Assembly (NCBI RefSeq): GCF_013404085.1
Contig: NZ_JABFHO010000001.1
Location: 744,001 to 808,000, forward strand
DNA from: Winogradskyella helgolandensis
GTDB lineage: Bacteria > Bacteroidota > Bacteroidia > Flavobacteriales > Flavobacteriaceae
Length of the DNA stretch: 64,000 nt
Direction of reading: 5' to 3'
The position numbers and the translations under genes are program-made. The notes beneath the pieces are model-generated. The model ran no database searches. It was not told the DNA's origin and was given only the letters and a program-made list of their open reading frames with translations. This document shows, in pieces, positions 7,221 to 16,229 of the stretch (position 1 is its first letter; every line of letters begins with the position of its first letter).

Positions 7221-8618
7221 TTAGTTTTTCAACTTCACCTCTACACGTCTGTTTTCTTTTTTACCAGCACTTGTACTGTTGCTAGCGATAGGATTAGACT
7301 CACCGAAACCAGCAGCAGTTAATCTATCAGCATTAATACCATTAGCGATTAAGTAATCTCTAACTGCATTTGCGCGTCTTTCAGATAATGCTTGGTTCAT
7401 AGATTTAGAACCATCAGAATCAGTATGACCTTCTAAAGAGAAGTTAGCTTTTGGGTAATCTTTAAAGATTGCTACCATTGACTGTAATACTTGATCAGTT
7501 TGTTTCTGGAAAGTTGCTTTACCTGAATTAAATAAGATAGATCTTGCATATTCATTTAAAGTATCCATTACAGGAGCAGTTGGCTTAACTTCAGGACAAC
7601 CATTGTTTGCAACAGTTCCAGCTTCATTAGGACACTTATCGTCTTTGTCTAATACACCGTCACCATCAGTATCTGGCCAAGGACATCCACTGTTTGCAGC
7701 AGGACCTGCTTCATTAGGACAGTTATCATCAGCATCAGAAACACCGTCACCATCAGCATCTGGACAACCAGCTAAAGTTTTTAATCCAGCAACATCTGGA
7801 CATTTATCATCTTTATCCATTACACCGTCACCATCAGAATCAGGACAACCGTTAAATTCAGCTAAACCAGCAGTATTTGGACAATCATCTTTAGAATCTT
7901 GGATACCATCATTATCAGAATCTGGACAACCATTGAAGATCTCTAAACCAGCTTCTTCAGGACAAGCATCATCTTGATCATATATACCATCTCCATCAGT
8001 ATCAGTACCACCAAACTTGAAAGTAAGACCAACTGAATGTTGGAAGTGTTTTGGTAAGTAATCTTCGAAAGAATGCTTATAAGTAGATTGAATATCTAAA
8101 CCTAGCTTTTCAGTGAACCAAACTTTAAAACCTAAAGTACCGTTTACAGTTCCAGCTCCGATTTCATCAACCCAAGTGTAACCACCACCAACACCTAAAT
8201 AAGGGTCAATTGTTTTAGAGTTAATAACATCCATAAAGCTATAAGAAACTCTACCATCTAAACCATAATAAGTTAAATCATCAACTTTGTTAGTTGTTTC
8301 TTCACCTGTCATTAAATCGACGTTAGAACCAAATTTATCTATTCTGTTAATAGAACCTTTTGCAGTAAATACAAAACCGTCACTAAGGTATCTAGATACA
8401 GAAAGTGTTGAAATTGAAGGAAGGATATTCCAGTGATCAGATACGTTGAAGTATTCGTCAAAATATTCTCCTTGTGGTGTGTCTTCACCTACTGGGTAAA
8501 AGTCAACTGCGTTGGCTCCAAAACCAAGGGCCCATGGATTGTTCTTGTCTTGTGCATTAGATGTGCTAAAACTTGCGATAAGCACTGCGACAAAAAATAA
8601 TCTGCTAAGATTTTTCAT
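7221..8618 (-). CDS. OmpA-family outer membrane protein with thrombospondin type 3 repeats
   Basis: A 465-residue protein with a signal peptide (about 1-22, ending SNAQ), a beta-barrel region to about residue 200, five Asp-rich TSP3 repeats (pattern D-x-DGDG-x-x-D-x-DD-x-CP, about 205-343) and a C-terminal OmpA peptidoglycan-binding domain (LEGHTDSDGSKSMNQALSERR ending RRVEVKL). This is the major PorF/OmpA type of Flavobacteria: the barrel sits in the outer membrane, the repeats probably bind calcium, and the C-terminal domain grips the cell wall. It has its own near-perfect promoter and a strong terminator, so it is probably an abundant single-gene transcript. Confidence 0.93.
   Translation of the reverse strand: MKNLSRLFFVAVLIASFSTSNAQDKNNPWALGFGANAVDFYPVGEDTPQGEYFDEYFNVSDHWNILPSISTLSVSRYLSDGFVFTAKGSINRIDKFGSNVDLMTGEETTNKVDDLTYYGLDGRVSYSFMDVINSKTIDPYLGVGGGYTWVDEIGAGTVNGTLGFKVWFTEKLGLDIQSTYKHSFEDYLPKHFQHSVGLTFKFGGTDTDGDGIYDQDDACPEEAGLEIFNGCPDSDNDGIQDSKDDCPNTAGLAEFNGCPDSDGDGVMDKDDKCPDVAGLKTLAGCPDADGDGVSDADDNCPNEAGPAANSGCPWPDTDGDGVLDKDDKCPNEAGTVANNGCPEVKPTAPVMDTLNEYARSILFNSGKATFQKQTDQVLQSMVAIFKDYPKANFSLEGHTDSDGSKSMNQALSERRANAVRDYLIANGINADRLTAAGFGESNPIASNSTSAGKKENRRVEVKLKN
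7590..8005 (-). repeat. Five tandem TSP3 coding repeats in ompA
   Basis: The DNA repeats a unit of roughly 75-85 nt encoding Asp-rich calcium-binding type 3 repeats with paired Cys-Pro. The repetition produces long open frames on the opposite strand that are not genes. Confidence 0.85.
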
Positions 8619-8654
8619 ATTCTAATTAATTTTAATTTTAAGTGTTAATTGTGG

Positions 8655-8684
8655 CAAAAATAAGATGTTAAATTTTATTAACAA
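8655..8684 (-). promoter_or_regulatory. Promoter of ompA (TTG, 19 nt, TATTTTTG)
   Basis: On the minus strand TTG (8684-8682) is followed after exactly 19 nt by TATTTTTG (8662-8655). This is a full match to the Bacteroidota primary-sigma consensus TTG-N19-TAnnTTTG, with a predicted 5' leader of about 30 nt. It is the best promoter in the window, as expected for an abundant porin. Confidence 0.8.
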
Positions 8685-8752
8685 AGACAAATATATAAAA
8701 ATATTGGAAAATTGCCCTAAAATAGAGCGATTGAGTTAAATTTATAACGGTT

Positions 8753-9946
8753 TCAGATAACATTTAATTCTTTACCAACTTTAGTAAAGGCTGCAATCGC
8801 TTTATCGAGTTGGCTTTTATCATGAGCAGCAGAGAGTTGCACTCTAATTCGGGCTTTATCTTTTGGTACTACAGGAAAAAAGAATCCTATTACATAAATC
8901 CCTTCTTCTAAGAGCTTATTCGCCATAGTTTGAGATAGTTTGGCATCATATAACATCACAGGCACAATAGCAGAGTCACCATCGACAATATCAAAACCGG
9001 CTTCCTTCATTCCTTTCTTGAAATACTTCGTGTTCCAATCTACTTTATCTCTTAACGTTGTATCATTTTTAAGCATGTCAAAAACCTTTATAGAAGCTCC
9101 AACAATTGCTGGTGCCAAAGAATTTGAAAACAAATAAGGTCTAGAACGTTGACGCAAAAGCTCAACAATCTCTTTTTTAGCCGTCGTATAACCACCCATG
9201 GCTCCACCAAGTGCCTTTCCTAAAGTTCCGGTAATAATATCTATTCTACCTAAAACACCTTTTTCTTCTAGAGTTCCGATACCTGTTTCACCAATAAATC
9301 CTGTGGCATGACATTCATCAATCATCACCATAGCGTCGTACTTGTCGGCTAAATCACAAATTTTATCTAAAGGTGCGACTAAACCATCCATTGAAAACAC
9401 ACCGTCGGTTACAATAATTTTGAAACGTGCTCCATTAGCATTCGCTTCAATTAATTGTGTTTCTAAATCTGCCATATCGTTATTTTGGTAACGATATCTT
9501 GCCGCTTTACATAATCTTACTCCATCTATAATTGAGGCGTGATTTAATGAGTCTGAAATAATAGCATCTTCTTTTGTTAATAAAGGTTCGAAAACACCTC
9601 CATTAGCATCAAAAGCAGCTGCATATAATATAGTATCTTCAGTACCATAAAAATCGGCAATTTTTTGTTCTAGTTCCTTATGAATATCTTGAGTTCCACA
9701 AATAAAACGTACCGAAGACATCCCAAAACCATGCGTATCCATAGTGTCTTTTGCAGCTTGAATGACATCTGGATGCGATGATAAACCCAAATAATTATTA
9801 GCACAGAAGTTTAAAACTTTTTGTCCAGTATTAAGGGTTATTTCGGCTCCTTGAGGTGATGTTATAATGCGTTCTTCTTTAAAAAGTCCAGCGTCCTTTA
9901 TCGATTCTATTTCTTGTTGTAAATGATTTTTTATATCTCCGTACAT
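8753..9946 (-). CDS. kbl: Glycine C-acetyltransferase (2-amino-3-ketobutyrate CoA ligase)
   Basis: A 397-residue PLP enzyme of the alpha-oxoamine synthase family. It shows [15 protein letters not shown] near the N-terminus, the [12 protein letters not shown] segment with the PLP-contacting Asp, and the Schiff-base lysine in [14 protein letters not shown]. It splits 2-amino-3-ketobutyrate with CoA into glycine and acetyl-CoA in threonine breakdown. Length and motifs fit KBL better than 8-amino-7-oxononanoate synthase or serine palmitoyltransferase. No tdh lies next to it. It sits between ompA and the AddA-like gene on the same strand. Confidence 0.9.
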   Translation of the reverse strand: MYGDIKNHLQQEIESIKDAGLFKEERIITSPQGAEITLNTGQKVLNFCANNYLGLSSHPDVIQAAKDTMDTHGFGMSSVRFICGTQDIHKELEQKIADFYGTEDTILYAAAFDANGGVFEPLLTKEDAIISDSLNHASIIDGVRLCKAARYRYQNNDMADLETQLIEANANGARFKIIVTDGVFSMDGLVAPLDKICDLADKYDAMVMIDECHATGFIGETGIGTLEEKGVLGRIDIITGTLGKALGGAMGGYTTAKKEIVELLRQRSRPYLFSNSLAPAIVGASIKVFDMLKNDTTLRDKVDWNTKYFKKGMKEAGFDIVDGDSAIVPVMLYDAKLSQTMANKLLEEGIYVIGFFFPVVPKDKARIRVQLSAAHDKSQLDKAIAAFTKVGKELNVI

Positions 9947-9987
9947 TGTGTTTGGTTTTGAATATGAAACAAAGATACTATGAAAAA

Positions 9988-12900
9988 TTAGACTTCGAGA
10001 ACTTCGATTGTGTCATTTATATAAACTAGTAATTTATGCGTCACGGTTAAATTCATCTGATTTAAAACAGCCTCATAATCCTTAAGTTGATTCTCATGAA
10101 ATTCTTTAGCTTCACCTGTTTTATAATCAATTATTATAGCTTCATTTTTTGAATTTATATTAAGTCGGTCTGGTCTTAAAAGTTGACCAGAACTAGTTAT
10201 AATATCGCGTTCATTATAAATCTTGAAATCACTAGTATAATAAGTCTTTAACTTTGGATGCTCCAAAACATCTAGGACTAATACTTTTAGAGCATGGATG
10301 TTAGTTTTAGTGACATCTCCGGATATTAATAAATCATTAAACGCAAAATCAAGATCTTCACTCGTTTTAATTTTAGATAAAATTAAATGAACTAAGTTTC
10401 CACGTTCAATTGCCGCTTCTTGTTGCGTATCCCACAGCAATCCAGAATTGGTTACTATGTTTAAATTATGAGCTTCTTTTGGTACCGAAATTAATTTTAG
10501 TGGACGTGTTGTGATTTCCTTATCTGAACTATTTTCATTTGGTTTCAAAATCCCAAAACTATAATTAAGTTGGCTATCCGACCATTTATCTTGGTGTTGC
10601 AAGAACTTTATAAACATACCAGCATAGGTATTCTCATTAACCACACCTTTAGAACTCACATCTTTTTTTGAAATAATATACAACTGCTCAACCGCTCTTG
10701 TTAAAACCACATAAAGTAAATTAATATTATCTAACTCTAATTGCGATTGGTGCGTGTTGTAAATAAGCGTTCCTGTTTCCCCAAAATTCTCTACATCTTT
10801 ATTATAATTAAGGAGTAAAGTGTCAAAGGTGTTATAATTTTCAGCTTCAACAGGGAACCAAACTTTTGGCTCTAATTCTCTGTAAATATTAAGATCTGCA
10901 TAAGGAAATATCACCACTGGAAATTCTAAACCCTTCGACTTATGAATCGTCATTATCTGAACGGCATTCATATTCTCTGGTGTTACAACGCTTAAATTAT
11001 CTTCTTTCTTTTCAAAATAATTAACAAAAGCAGCAATATCTGCATTTTGCTTTTGCGTGAATTCTAAAACTACATCCAAATAAAATTGAAGATAGGCATC
11101 CGAAGTTTCATTAAGATTGAAAAGTCGTACTACGTGTTCTACTAATTCATAAAGTGGTAATTGAAGACATTGGTTTTTATCTATATAAATATTCAGCTGT
11201 TTTAGTTCTAAAAACATCTCGTCAAGATCCTCCCTTAAATAGGTAACAAAAAACTGGTGTTTATCTTCAATATGGTGTTGTTCTGCTAAATAAGAAAGCA
11301 CTTCAATCTTTAGACTATCATTATTAGGTTGAATAAGCAGTTTTAAAAATGAATTAATAAAATTAACCTTATCCGAATTTTTTAAAAGCAAGGTTTCCGA
11401 AGACGTAATTTTAATACCATTTTCATTCAAATATTTTGCAATGGCAACACCTTCTTTTCGTTTTCTAACTAAAACACAAATATCATCTAAGGGAAATCCA
11501 TTGACTTGACATTCTTTAATCGTTTGAAGAACTTGATTAGCATACATTTCATGACTATCATCTTCTTTTTGCACATCTAAAAAATTCAGATTTACATAAC
11601 CCTCAGAACTATTATACATTTTTTGGGTTGCCTTTTCATAAAGATCGGCATAAGCCGTTTCACTAAAGGCGGTTTTACTTAAAAACTCAAAAAACGAATT
11701 ATTAAATTCAATAACCGCTTTAGAACTCCTATAATTACTATCTAAAGTTAAAACCTCAGCGTCAAGTTGAAACGGGTTTTCAATTTTATTATACAGTTTT
11801 ATAAATTGTTCTGCTTCACCTCCTCGCCATCTGTAAATAGCTTGTTTGGCATCACCAACCAACATCGCAGAACCATTAGCTGCTGATAGTGCATTTTCTA
11901 ATAAGGGTACTAAATTTTCCCATTGCATTTTTGAAGTATCCTGAAATTCATCAATAAAATAATGCTTAAACTTTTCACCCAACCGTTCATAAATAAAAGG
12001 GGTTGGTTGATTTTTAATTTCTTTACTTATTATAGTGTTGAACTCTGAAATCAACATTTTATTCTGATCTGCTTTTAAAGCATCTAATTCATTTTTAATG
12101 GCATTTAAAACAGACAATGGAGTGATATTTCTGTAAAATCCTTTTTTCAATTTTATATCGAAAATAGTCGTTTTTGAATCCTCAAAATATGTCGCTAATT
12201 GTGGCTGAATGCTTTCTATGGTTGAAGAAACAATCTCAGTAACACGCTTTGGATACATAGTATTTCCTTCCTTTAAATCGTTTTGCCAAGCCGCATCAAA
12301 ACCAACAGAAAATTGACCAGTACTTAATTTTTCAAAATGCTTGGGAAGTGAACTTCTATTAAAATCATCAAATTGTAATCCTGATTCTTCAATTAAAGTT
12401 AAAGCTGAATTTGCTGTGTTTATAATGTTTTCTTCAAGCTGAAGGATTTCTTTAGATAACTGCTGTTTTAAAATCTTAAAATCTTCAAGGGTTTTTTCCT
12501 TTAAAGTCTGAATGGCAAATAGGTCATTCTCATTGACTAATAATTTTGAAATCTTATTAAAATCATAACTAATGTCCCAACTTTTATCGTCGTCTGCTTT
12601 TTCTATCGCAAAATCCACGAGGACTTTAGTTAAGGTTTTATCACTTCCTGCTTTAGCGATTAAACTATCGACAGCTTCGTTTAGGAGGCGTTCTTGATCG
12701 AGTTCGACTTCAAAATTAATAGGTAATTTTAAATCGTGTGCAAACGTTCTAATCACTCTATGTGTAAAACCATCAATAGTAGAAATATCGAAAGCACCAT
12801 AATTATGAATGATATGTTTTAATATCCGTTTTGATTTTGTGTGAAGAACTTCTGGCTTAATTTCCAATTCATCACAGATGCCAACAAACATAGGATGCGG

Positions 12901-13119
12901 TTCTGTCAAGCTTTTTTCCGAAGAAAAAGATTTTAGCATATCTATAATACGTTCTTTCATTTCACCTACCGCTTTATTGGTAAAAGTGATTGCCAAAATA
13001 GATTTAAATTGGTCTAGACTTTTAGACTGAATCAGTATTTTTAGATAGGCTTTGGCTAGTGTAAATGTTTTTCCACTGCCTGCAGAAGCGTTGTATATTT
13101 TGAAAGCTGAATTTTGCAA
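9988..13119 (-). CDS. AddA-like UvrD-family helicase-nuclease
   Basis: A 1043-residue superfamily 1 helicase: Walker [17 protein letters not shown] near residue 11, motif Ia [15 protein letters not shown], motif [15 protein letters not shown], motif [18 protein letters not shown], motif [15 protein letters not shown] and motif [17 protein letters not shown]. The C-terminus has a RecB-type nuclease with RPDRLN and [16 protein letters not shown]. This is the motor/nuclease subunit pairing with the AddB-like protein at 4400-7159 to process double-strand ends. It is shorter than Bacillus AddA (about 1230), which is usual in Bacteroidota. It is divergent from the superoxide dismutase gene. Confidence 0.88.
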   Translation of the reverse strand: MQNSAFKIYNASAGSGKTFTLAKAYLKILIQSKSLDQFKSILAITFTNKAVGEMKERIIDMLKSFSSEKSLTEPHPMFVGICDELEIKPEVLHTKSKRILKHIIHNYGAFDISTIDGFTHRVIRTFAHDLKLPINFEVELDQERLLNEAVDSLIAKAGSDKTLTKVLVDFAIEKADDDKSWDISYDFNKISKLLVNENDLFAIQTLKEKTLEDFKILKQQLSKEILQLEENIINTANSALTLIEESGLQFDDFNRSSLPKHFEKLSTGQFSVGFDAAWQNDLKEGNTMYPKRVTEIVSSTIESIQPQLATYFEDSKTTIFDIKLKKGFYRNITPLSVLNAIKNELDALKADQNKMLISEFNTIISKEIKNQPTPFIYERLGEKFKHYFIDEFQDTSKMQWENLVPLLENALSAANGSAMLVGDAKQAIYRWRGGEAEQFIKLYNKIENPFQLDAEVLTLDSNYRSSKAVIEFNNSFFEFLSKTAFSETAYADLYEKATQKMYNSSEGYVNLNFLDVQKEDDSHEMYANQVLQTIKECQVNGFPLDDICVLVRKRKEGVAIAKYLNENGIKITSSETLLLKNSDKVNFINSFLKLLIQPNNDSLKIEVLSYLAEQHHIEDKHQFFVTYLREDLDEMFLELKQLNIYIDKNQCLQLPLYELVEHVVRLFNLNETSDAYLQFYLDVVLEFTQKQNADIAAFVNYFEKKEDNLSVVTPENMNAVQIMTIHKSKGLEFPVVIFPYADLNIYRELEPKVWFPVEAENYNTFDTLLLNYNKDVENFGETGTLIYNTHQSQLELDNINLLYVVLTRAVEQLYIISKKDVSSKGVVNENTYAGMFIKFLQHQDKWSDSQLNYSFGILKPNENSSDKEITTRPLKLISVPKEAHNLNIVTNSGLLWDTQQEAAIERGNLVHLILSKIKTSEDLDFAFNDLLISGDVTKTNIHALKVLVLDVLEHPKLKTYYTSDFKIYNERDIITSSGQLLRPDRLNINSKNEAIIIDYKTGEAKEFHENQLKDYEAVLNQMNLTVTHKLLVYINDTIEVLEV

Positions 13120-13186
13120 GAGATAATTTTTATACCAAAATAGGGAATCTTAATAGTTTATTAAGAGAAAATTACAGACAAAATTG

Positions 13187-13194
13187 TAAATTTG
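13187..13194 (+). promoter_or_regulatory. -7 promoter element for superoxide dismutase (TAAATTTG)
   Basis: Perfect TAnnTTTG match about 40 nt before the sod ATG. No TTG at the standard spacing was found. Confidence 0.5.
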
Positions 13195-13234
13195 AGTTCA
13201 AACAATAAAATAACTAATTAAAATCAGAAATATT

Positions 13235-13843
13235 ATGGCTTTCGAACTACCGAAATTAAAATATGCTTACGATGCTTTAGAACCAAATATAGATGCTCGC
13301 ACAATGGAGATCCATCATACTAAACATCACCAAGGCTACACAAACAATTTAAATGCAGCTATTGAAGGCACCGATTTAGAAGGGAAAACGATAGAGAACA
13401 TCCTTATCAACCTTGATATGGATAATAAAGCGGTTAGAAATAATGGTGGTGGATTTTACAATCACTCATTATTTTGGGATGTGATGAATCCTGAAGGAAA
13501 AGGTCGTTTATCTGGTGATTTAAAAGATGCTATTGAAGCAGAATTTGGATCTTTTGAGGCGTTTAAAGATGCTTTTTCTAAAGCTGCTGCTACACAATTT
13601 GGTTCTGGATGGGCTTGGTTGTGTGTACATGAAGGTGGAAAAGTTGAAGTATGTTCTACACCTAACCAAGATAACCCGTTAATGCCTGGCGTAACTTGTG
13701 AAGGTACACCAATTTTAGGGTTAGACGTTTGGGAACACGCTTACTATTTAAACTACCAAAACAGAAGACCAGATTATATTAACGCATTCTTTGATGTTAT
13801 CAATTGGAATGAAGTTGAGCGTCGTTATGCTGAAGCGAAATAA
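13235..13843 (+). CDS. sodB: Superoxide dismutase (Fe/Mn family)
   Basis: A 202-residue Fe/Mn-SOD that dismutates superoxide in the cytoplasm. Metal ligands are visible as H27 ([11 protein letters not shown]), H77 (YNHSLFW), D164 and H168 ([20 protein letters not shown]). The [11 protein letters not shown] and DVWEHAYY signatures are canonical. Whether the metal is Fe or Mn cannot be decided safely by eye, so the symbol is provisional. The gene is monocistronic, with a -7 box upstream and a hairpin terminator downstream. Confidence 0.93.
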   Translation: MAFELPKLKYAYDALEPNIDARTMEIHHTKHHQGYTNNLNAAIEGTDLEGKTIENILINLDMDNKAVRNNGGGFYNHSLFWDVMNPEGKGRLSGDLKDAIEAEFGSFEAFKDAFSKAAATQFGSGWAWLCVHEGGKVEVCSTPNQDNPLMPGVTCEGTPILGLDVWEHAYYLNYQNRRPDYINAFFDVINWNEVERRYAEAK

Positions 13844-13868
13844 GTAAAAGCTTAATTTTTATACATTG

Positions 13869-13905
13869 AAAAATCTGAGTCTTGCGAAAGGCTTAGATTT
13901 TTTTG
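13869..13905 (+). terminator. Intrinsic terminator after sod
   Basis: Imperfect stem AAAATCTGAGTC / GGCTTAGATTTT with an 8-nt loop (TTGCGAAA) and a following T run ending in TTTTTTGTTTT. Confidence 0.75.
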
Positions 13906-13927
13906 TTTTATAATTATTTTAAATTCA

Positions 13928-14377
13928 TTAAAGAACCTCTGTTATCGTAAACTTATTTTCCCTAAACATAACCTCATCACCAACAGTTTTAGACAGTAAC
14001 AACTGTGCGATTGGTGTGGCTGCAGATATAGCAAAATAAGAGGTATTATCTATGATGATTTCACCAGCACTCATAGCTATAAAATAATTGGATAGACTTG
14101 TTTTAACTACGCTTCCTAAAGCCACTTTATTGTGTTTGGATTCAATATTTACTTTTTGAAGTATTTGCTTTTGTTTTTCTATTTCAGCCAATTGATGACC
14201 TGCTTTTTCACGTTCTAATTGCAGCATCGCTCTACCGGTTTCGTGCTTATCACCCGCACTACTTTTTGTTTCGGATTGTAATGAATTTTGAATGTCTGAA
14301 ATTGTACTGTTAACCGTTAATAAACGGTCGTCAATAAACTTTAAACAGGATCTATACAGTGCTTCTTTTAAAGTCAT
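13928..14377 (-). CDS. GreA/GreB-like transcript-cleavage-factor family protein
   Basis: The 149-residue product starts MTLKEALYRSCLKFIDDRL, has an acidic/coiled N-terminal half with TKSSAGDKHETGRAMLQLER, and a C-terminal domain reading IAQLLLSKTVGDEVMF like the GreA/B C-terminal fold that docks on RNA polymerase. I recall close homologues in public records being labelled 3-oxoacyl-ACP synthase, which the sequence does not support. The ATG at 14377 makes a 4-nt ATGA overlap with the mtgA stop; a longer frame to 14431 exists but would overlap mtgA by 58 nt. Function beyond RNA polymerase or UvrD-like interaction is inference. Confidence 0.7.
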   Translation of the reverse strand: MTLKEALYRSCLKFIDDRLLTVNSTISDIQNSLQSETKSSAGDKHETGRAMLQLEREKAGHQLAEIEKQKQILQKVNIESKHNKVALGSVVKTSLSNYFIAMSAGEIIIDNTSYFAISAATPIAQLLLSKTVGDEVMFRENKFTITEVL

Positions 14378-15057
14378 TTTTGAGGATTTAAGTCCAATTT
14401 TCCATAGAATCGCATCTGTTTTACAATCCACTCTTTTCGTTTTTGAATATAGGTCGATGCTGGATTTGCACGATATTTCCTAGGGTTTGGTAACACGGAA
14501 ACTATGGCAGCAGCCTCATATGCCGTTAAGTTAGCCCCCGATTTTTTAAACCAATGGTGCGATGCGGCTTCCACACCGTAAACACCTGGTCCCATTTCAA
14601 TACTGTTTAAATAAACTTCGAGAATACGTTCTTTACTCCAGATAGTTTCAATCAAAAACGTAAAATAAACTTCTAAGCCCTTACGAACCCAGCTGCGATT
14701 TGGCCATAAAAACACATTTTTAGCCGTTTGCTGACTTATAGTGCTAGCTCCTCTAATACGGTTTCCTTTTTTATTATTTTCGTATGCTTTTTCAATAGCC
14801 TCAATATCAAAACCATTATGCTCTAAAAATTTTTGATCTTCACTGCAAATAACGGCTAACTGTATATTTTTAGATATGTGTTCGATTGGTACCCAATTGT
14901 GTTTCCAGCTTTTTTCTTCATCAGTACTTTCAACATAACGAATAACCATTAAAGGTGTTACCGGAACAGGAACATACTTAAATAAAACCACCAGGCTTAC
15001 AGAAAGAATAGCGAACCAGATAAGCAATTTAACCAAAAATCGAAATAGTCTCTTCAT
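14374..15057 (-). CDS. mtgA: Monofunctional biosynthetic peptidoglycan glycosyltransferase
   Basis: A 227-residue GT51 enzyme with one N-terminal membrane anchor (LIWFAILSVSLVVLFKYV). Family motifs are present: EDQKFLEHNGFD (catalytic Glu region), RGASTISQQTAKNVFLW, and KERILEVYLNSIEMGPGVYG. It polymerises lipid II into glycan strands on the outer face of the inner membrane, without a transpeptidase domain. It sits between an FAD oxidoreductase (3-nt gap) and a GreA/B-like gene (4-nt overlap), so the three genes form one operon. Confidence 0.93.
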   Translation of the reverse strand: MKRLFRFLVKLLIWFAILSVSLVVLFKYVPVPVTPLMVIRYVESTDEEKSWKHNWVPIEHISKNIQLAVICSEDQKFLEHNGFDIEAIEKAYENNKKGNRIRGASTISQQTAKNVFLWPNRSWVRKGLEVYFTFLIETIWSKERILEVYLNSIEMGPGVYGVEAASHHWFKKSGANLTAYEAAAIVSVLPNPRKYRANPASTYIQKRKEWIVKQMRFYGKLDLNPQK

Positions 15058-15060
15058 AAA

Positions 15061-16176
15061 TTAATCTAATAAATCCGCCAACTGTTTCCCAACGGTGCTG
15101 CCAATTGCAATTCCCATTCCTCCCAAACGCACTCCGCAAAACACATTATTGGAGACTTGTTTTACGATTGCTTTTTTCTGTTTACCAACTCCCATAATTC
15201 CGGACCATCGATGATCGATTTCAAACTTAATACCTGGTAAAATGGTAGTTTTTAAAAGGTCTTCAAGTTTATTTTGTATGCGTTCTGTTTCTCCAAACAC
15301 TGTAGTTTCTTCAATTTTAAAATCGAGATTCCTTCCACCTCCAAACAAGAGTCTATTATCTATGTTTCTAAAATAATAATACCCTTCATCTAAATGAAAT
15401 GTGCCTTTAATAGATAAATTCCCTATCGGTTTTGTTATTAAAACTTGAGCTCTAGCAGGTTTTACTTCAGAAATATTGAGCTGTTTTGCAAATCCATTAG
15501 TGGCAATAAAGAGTTTTTTTGTTGTTATATCGAAATGAGTCGTCTTCATTTTTACCGAATTTGAATCTTCAGAAAACACTTCAACTGTAGTATTATTCAA
15601 TATTTTTATGCCTAAAGATTGGACTTTATGCAATAAAGCATCCATCATTTTTCCAGTATCAATTTGCCCTTCAAAAGGATTAAAACTATAATGGGATTTT
15701 ATCTCTTTAAATCCAAAGCTATTTTTCTTAAACGAAAAAACCTCTGTATTAAAAAGTGGATACAATAGTTGATTGATTTGTTGCTGTTTTTCAACACAGG
15801 AATTATATAATGTTTCATTAGTATCTAAGAACAATTCATAACCTCCTAAATTTTGATAATCTATAATAGTATCTCCAAGAGTTTCTCTAAGAATTTGAAG
15901 ACCATTAATACGTTTTTTTACCAGCTCTAGGACTTCTTCCTCTGAATGCCGTTTTAAATCGTCTATAATCTCACTTAAACTTCCGAAACACGCAAAACCA
16001 GCATTTTTAGTACTAGCACCTTGTGGAAGTATTCCTTTTTCAAGAATTAAAATCTTAGAATTTGGAAATCGTTGTTTTAGTTGTAAGGCACAATTAAGAC
16101 CTACAATGCCACTACCAACAATTGTATAATCAATGTTAGATAACCAGTTTTTTATTTCCCAATATGATAAGTTCAT
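15061..16176 (-). CDS. FAD-dependent oxidoreductase (DAO/GlcD-type amine or hydroxyacid oxidase fold)
   Basis: A 371-residue flavoprotein: dinucleotide-binding motif YTIVGSGIVGLNCALQLK at residues 17-34 with E46 in ILILEKG, the STKNAGFACFG segment that packs on FAD, and a C-terminal RWSGIMG...GVRLGGMGIAIG. It belongs to the DadA/glycine-oxidase-like group; the substrate is unknown. It heads an operon with mtgA. Such enzymes in Flavobacteria are annotated only broadly, so I assign no symbol. No signal peptide is present. Confidence 0.82.
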   Translation of the reverse strand: MNLSYWEIKNWLSNIDYTIVGSGIVGLNCALQLKQRFPNSKILILEKGILPQGASTKNAGFACFGSLSEIIDDLKRHSEEEVLELVKKRINGLQILRETLGDTIIDYQNLGGYELFLDTNETLYNSCVEKQQQINQLLYPLFNTEVFSFKKNSFGFKEIKSHYSFNPFEGQIDTGKMMDALLHKVQSLGIKILNNTTVEVFSEDSNSVKMKTTHFDITTKKLFIATNGFAKQLNISEVKPARAQVLITKPIGNLSIKGTFHLDEGYYYFRNIDNRLLFGGGRNLDFKIEETTVFGETERIQNKLEDLLKTTILPGIKFEIDHRWSGIMGVGKQKKAIVKQVSNNVFCGVRLGGMGIAIGSTVGKQLADLLD

Positions 16177-16182
16177 AGCATA

Positions 16183-16210
16183 AAAAAAAGCTCCTAATTT
16201 AGGAGCTTTT
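16183..16210 (-). terminator. Intrinsic terminator after the metalloprotease gene
   Basis: Stem AAAAGCTCCT / AGGAGCTTTT with a 5-nt loop and a T run on the minus strand. It lies between the protease stop and the start of the FAD oxidoreductase, separating the two transcripts. Confidence 0.85.
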
Positions 16211-16229
16211 AAAGTAATAAAATATATTC

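Noticed and set aside
7603..7977. 124-codon Ser/Pro-rich frame on the plus strand
   Set aside because: It is the antisense shadow of the TSP3 repeats in ompA; the Ser/Pro pattern is the complement of Asp/Gly codons.
7590..8005. Possible CRISPR-like or mobile repeat
   Set aside because: Repeats are in frame, vary at third bases and encode Asp-rich calcium-binding units; there are no unique spacers.
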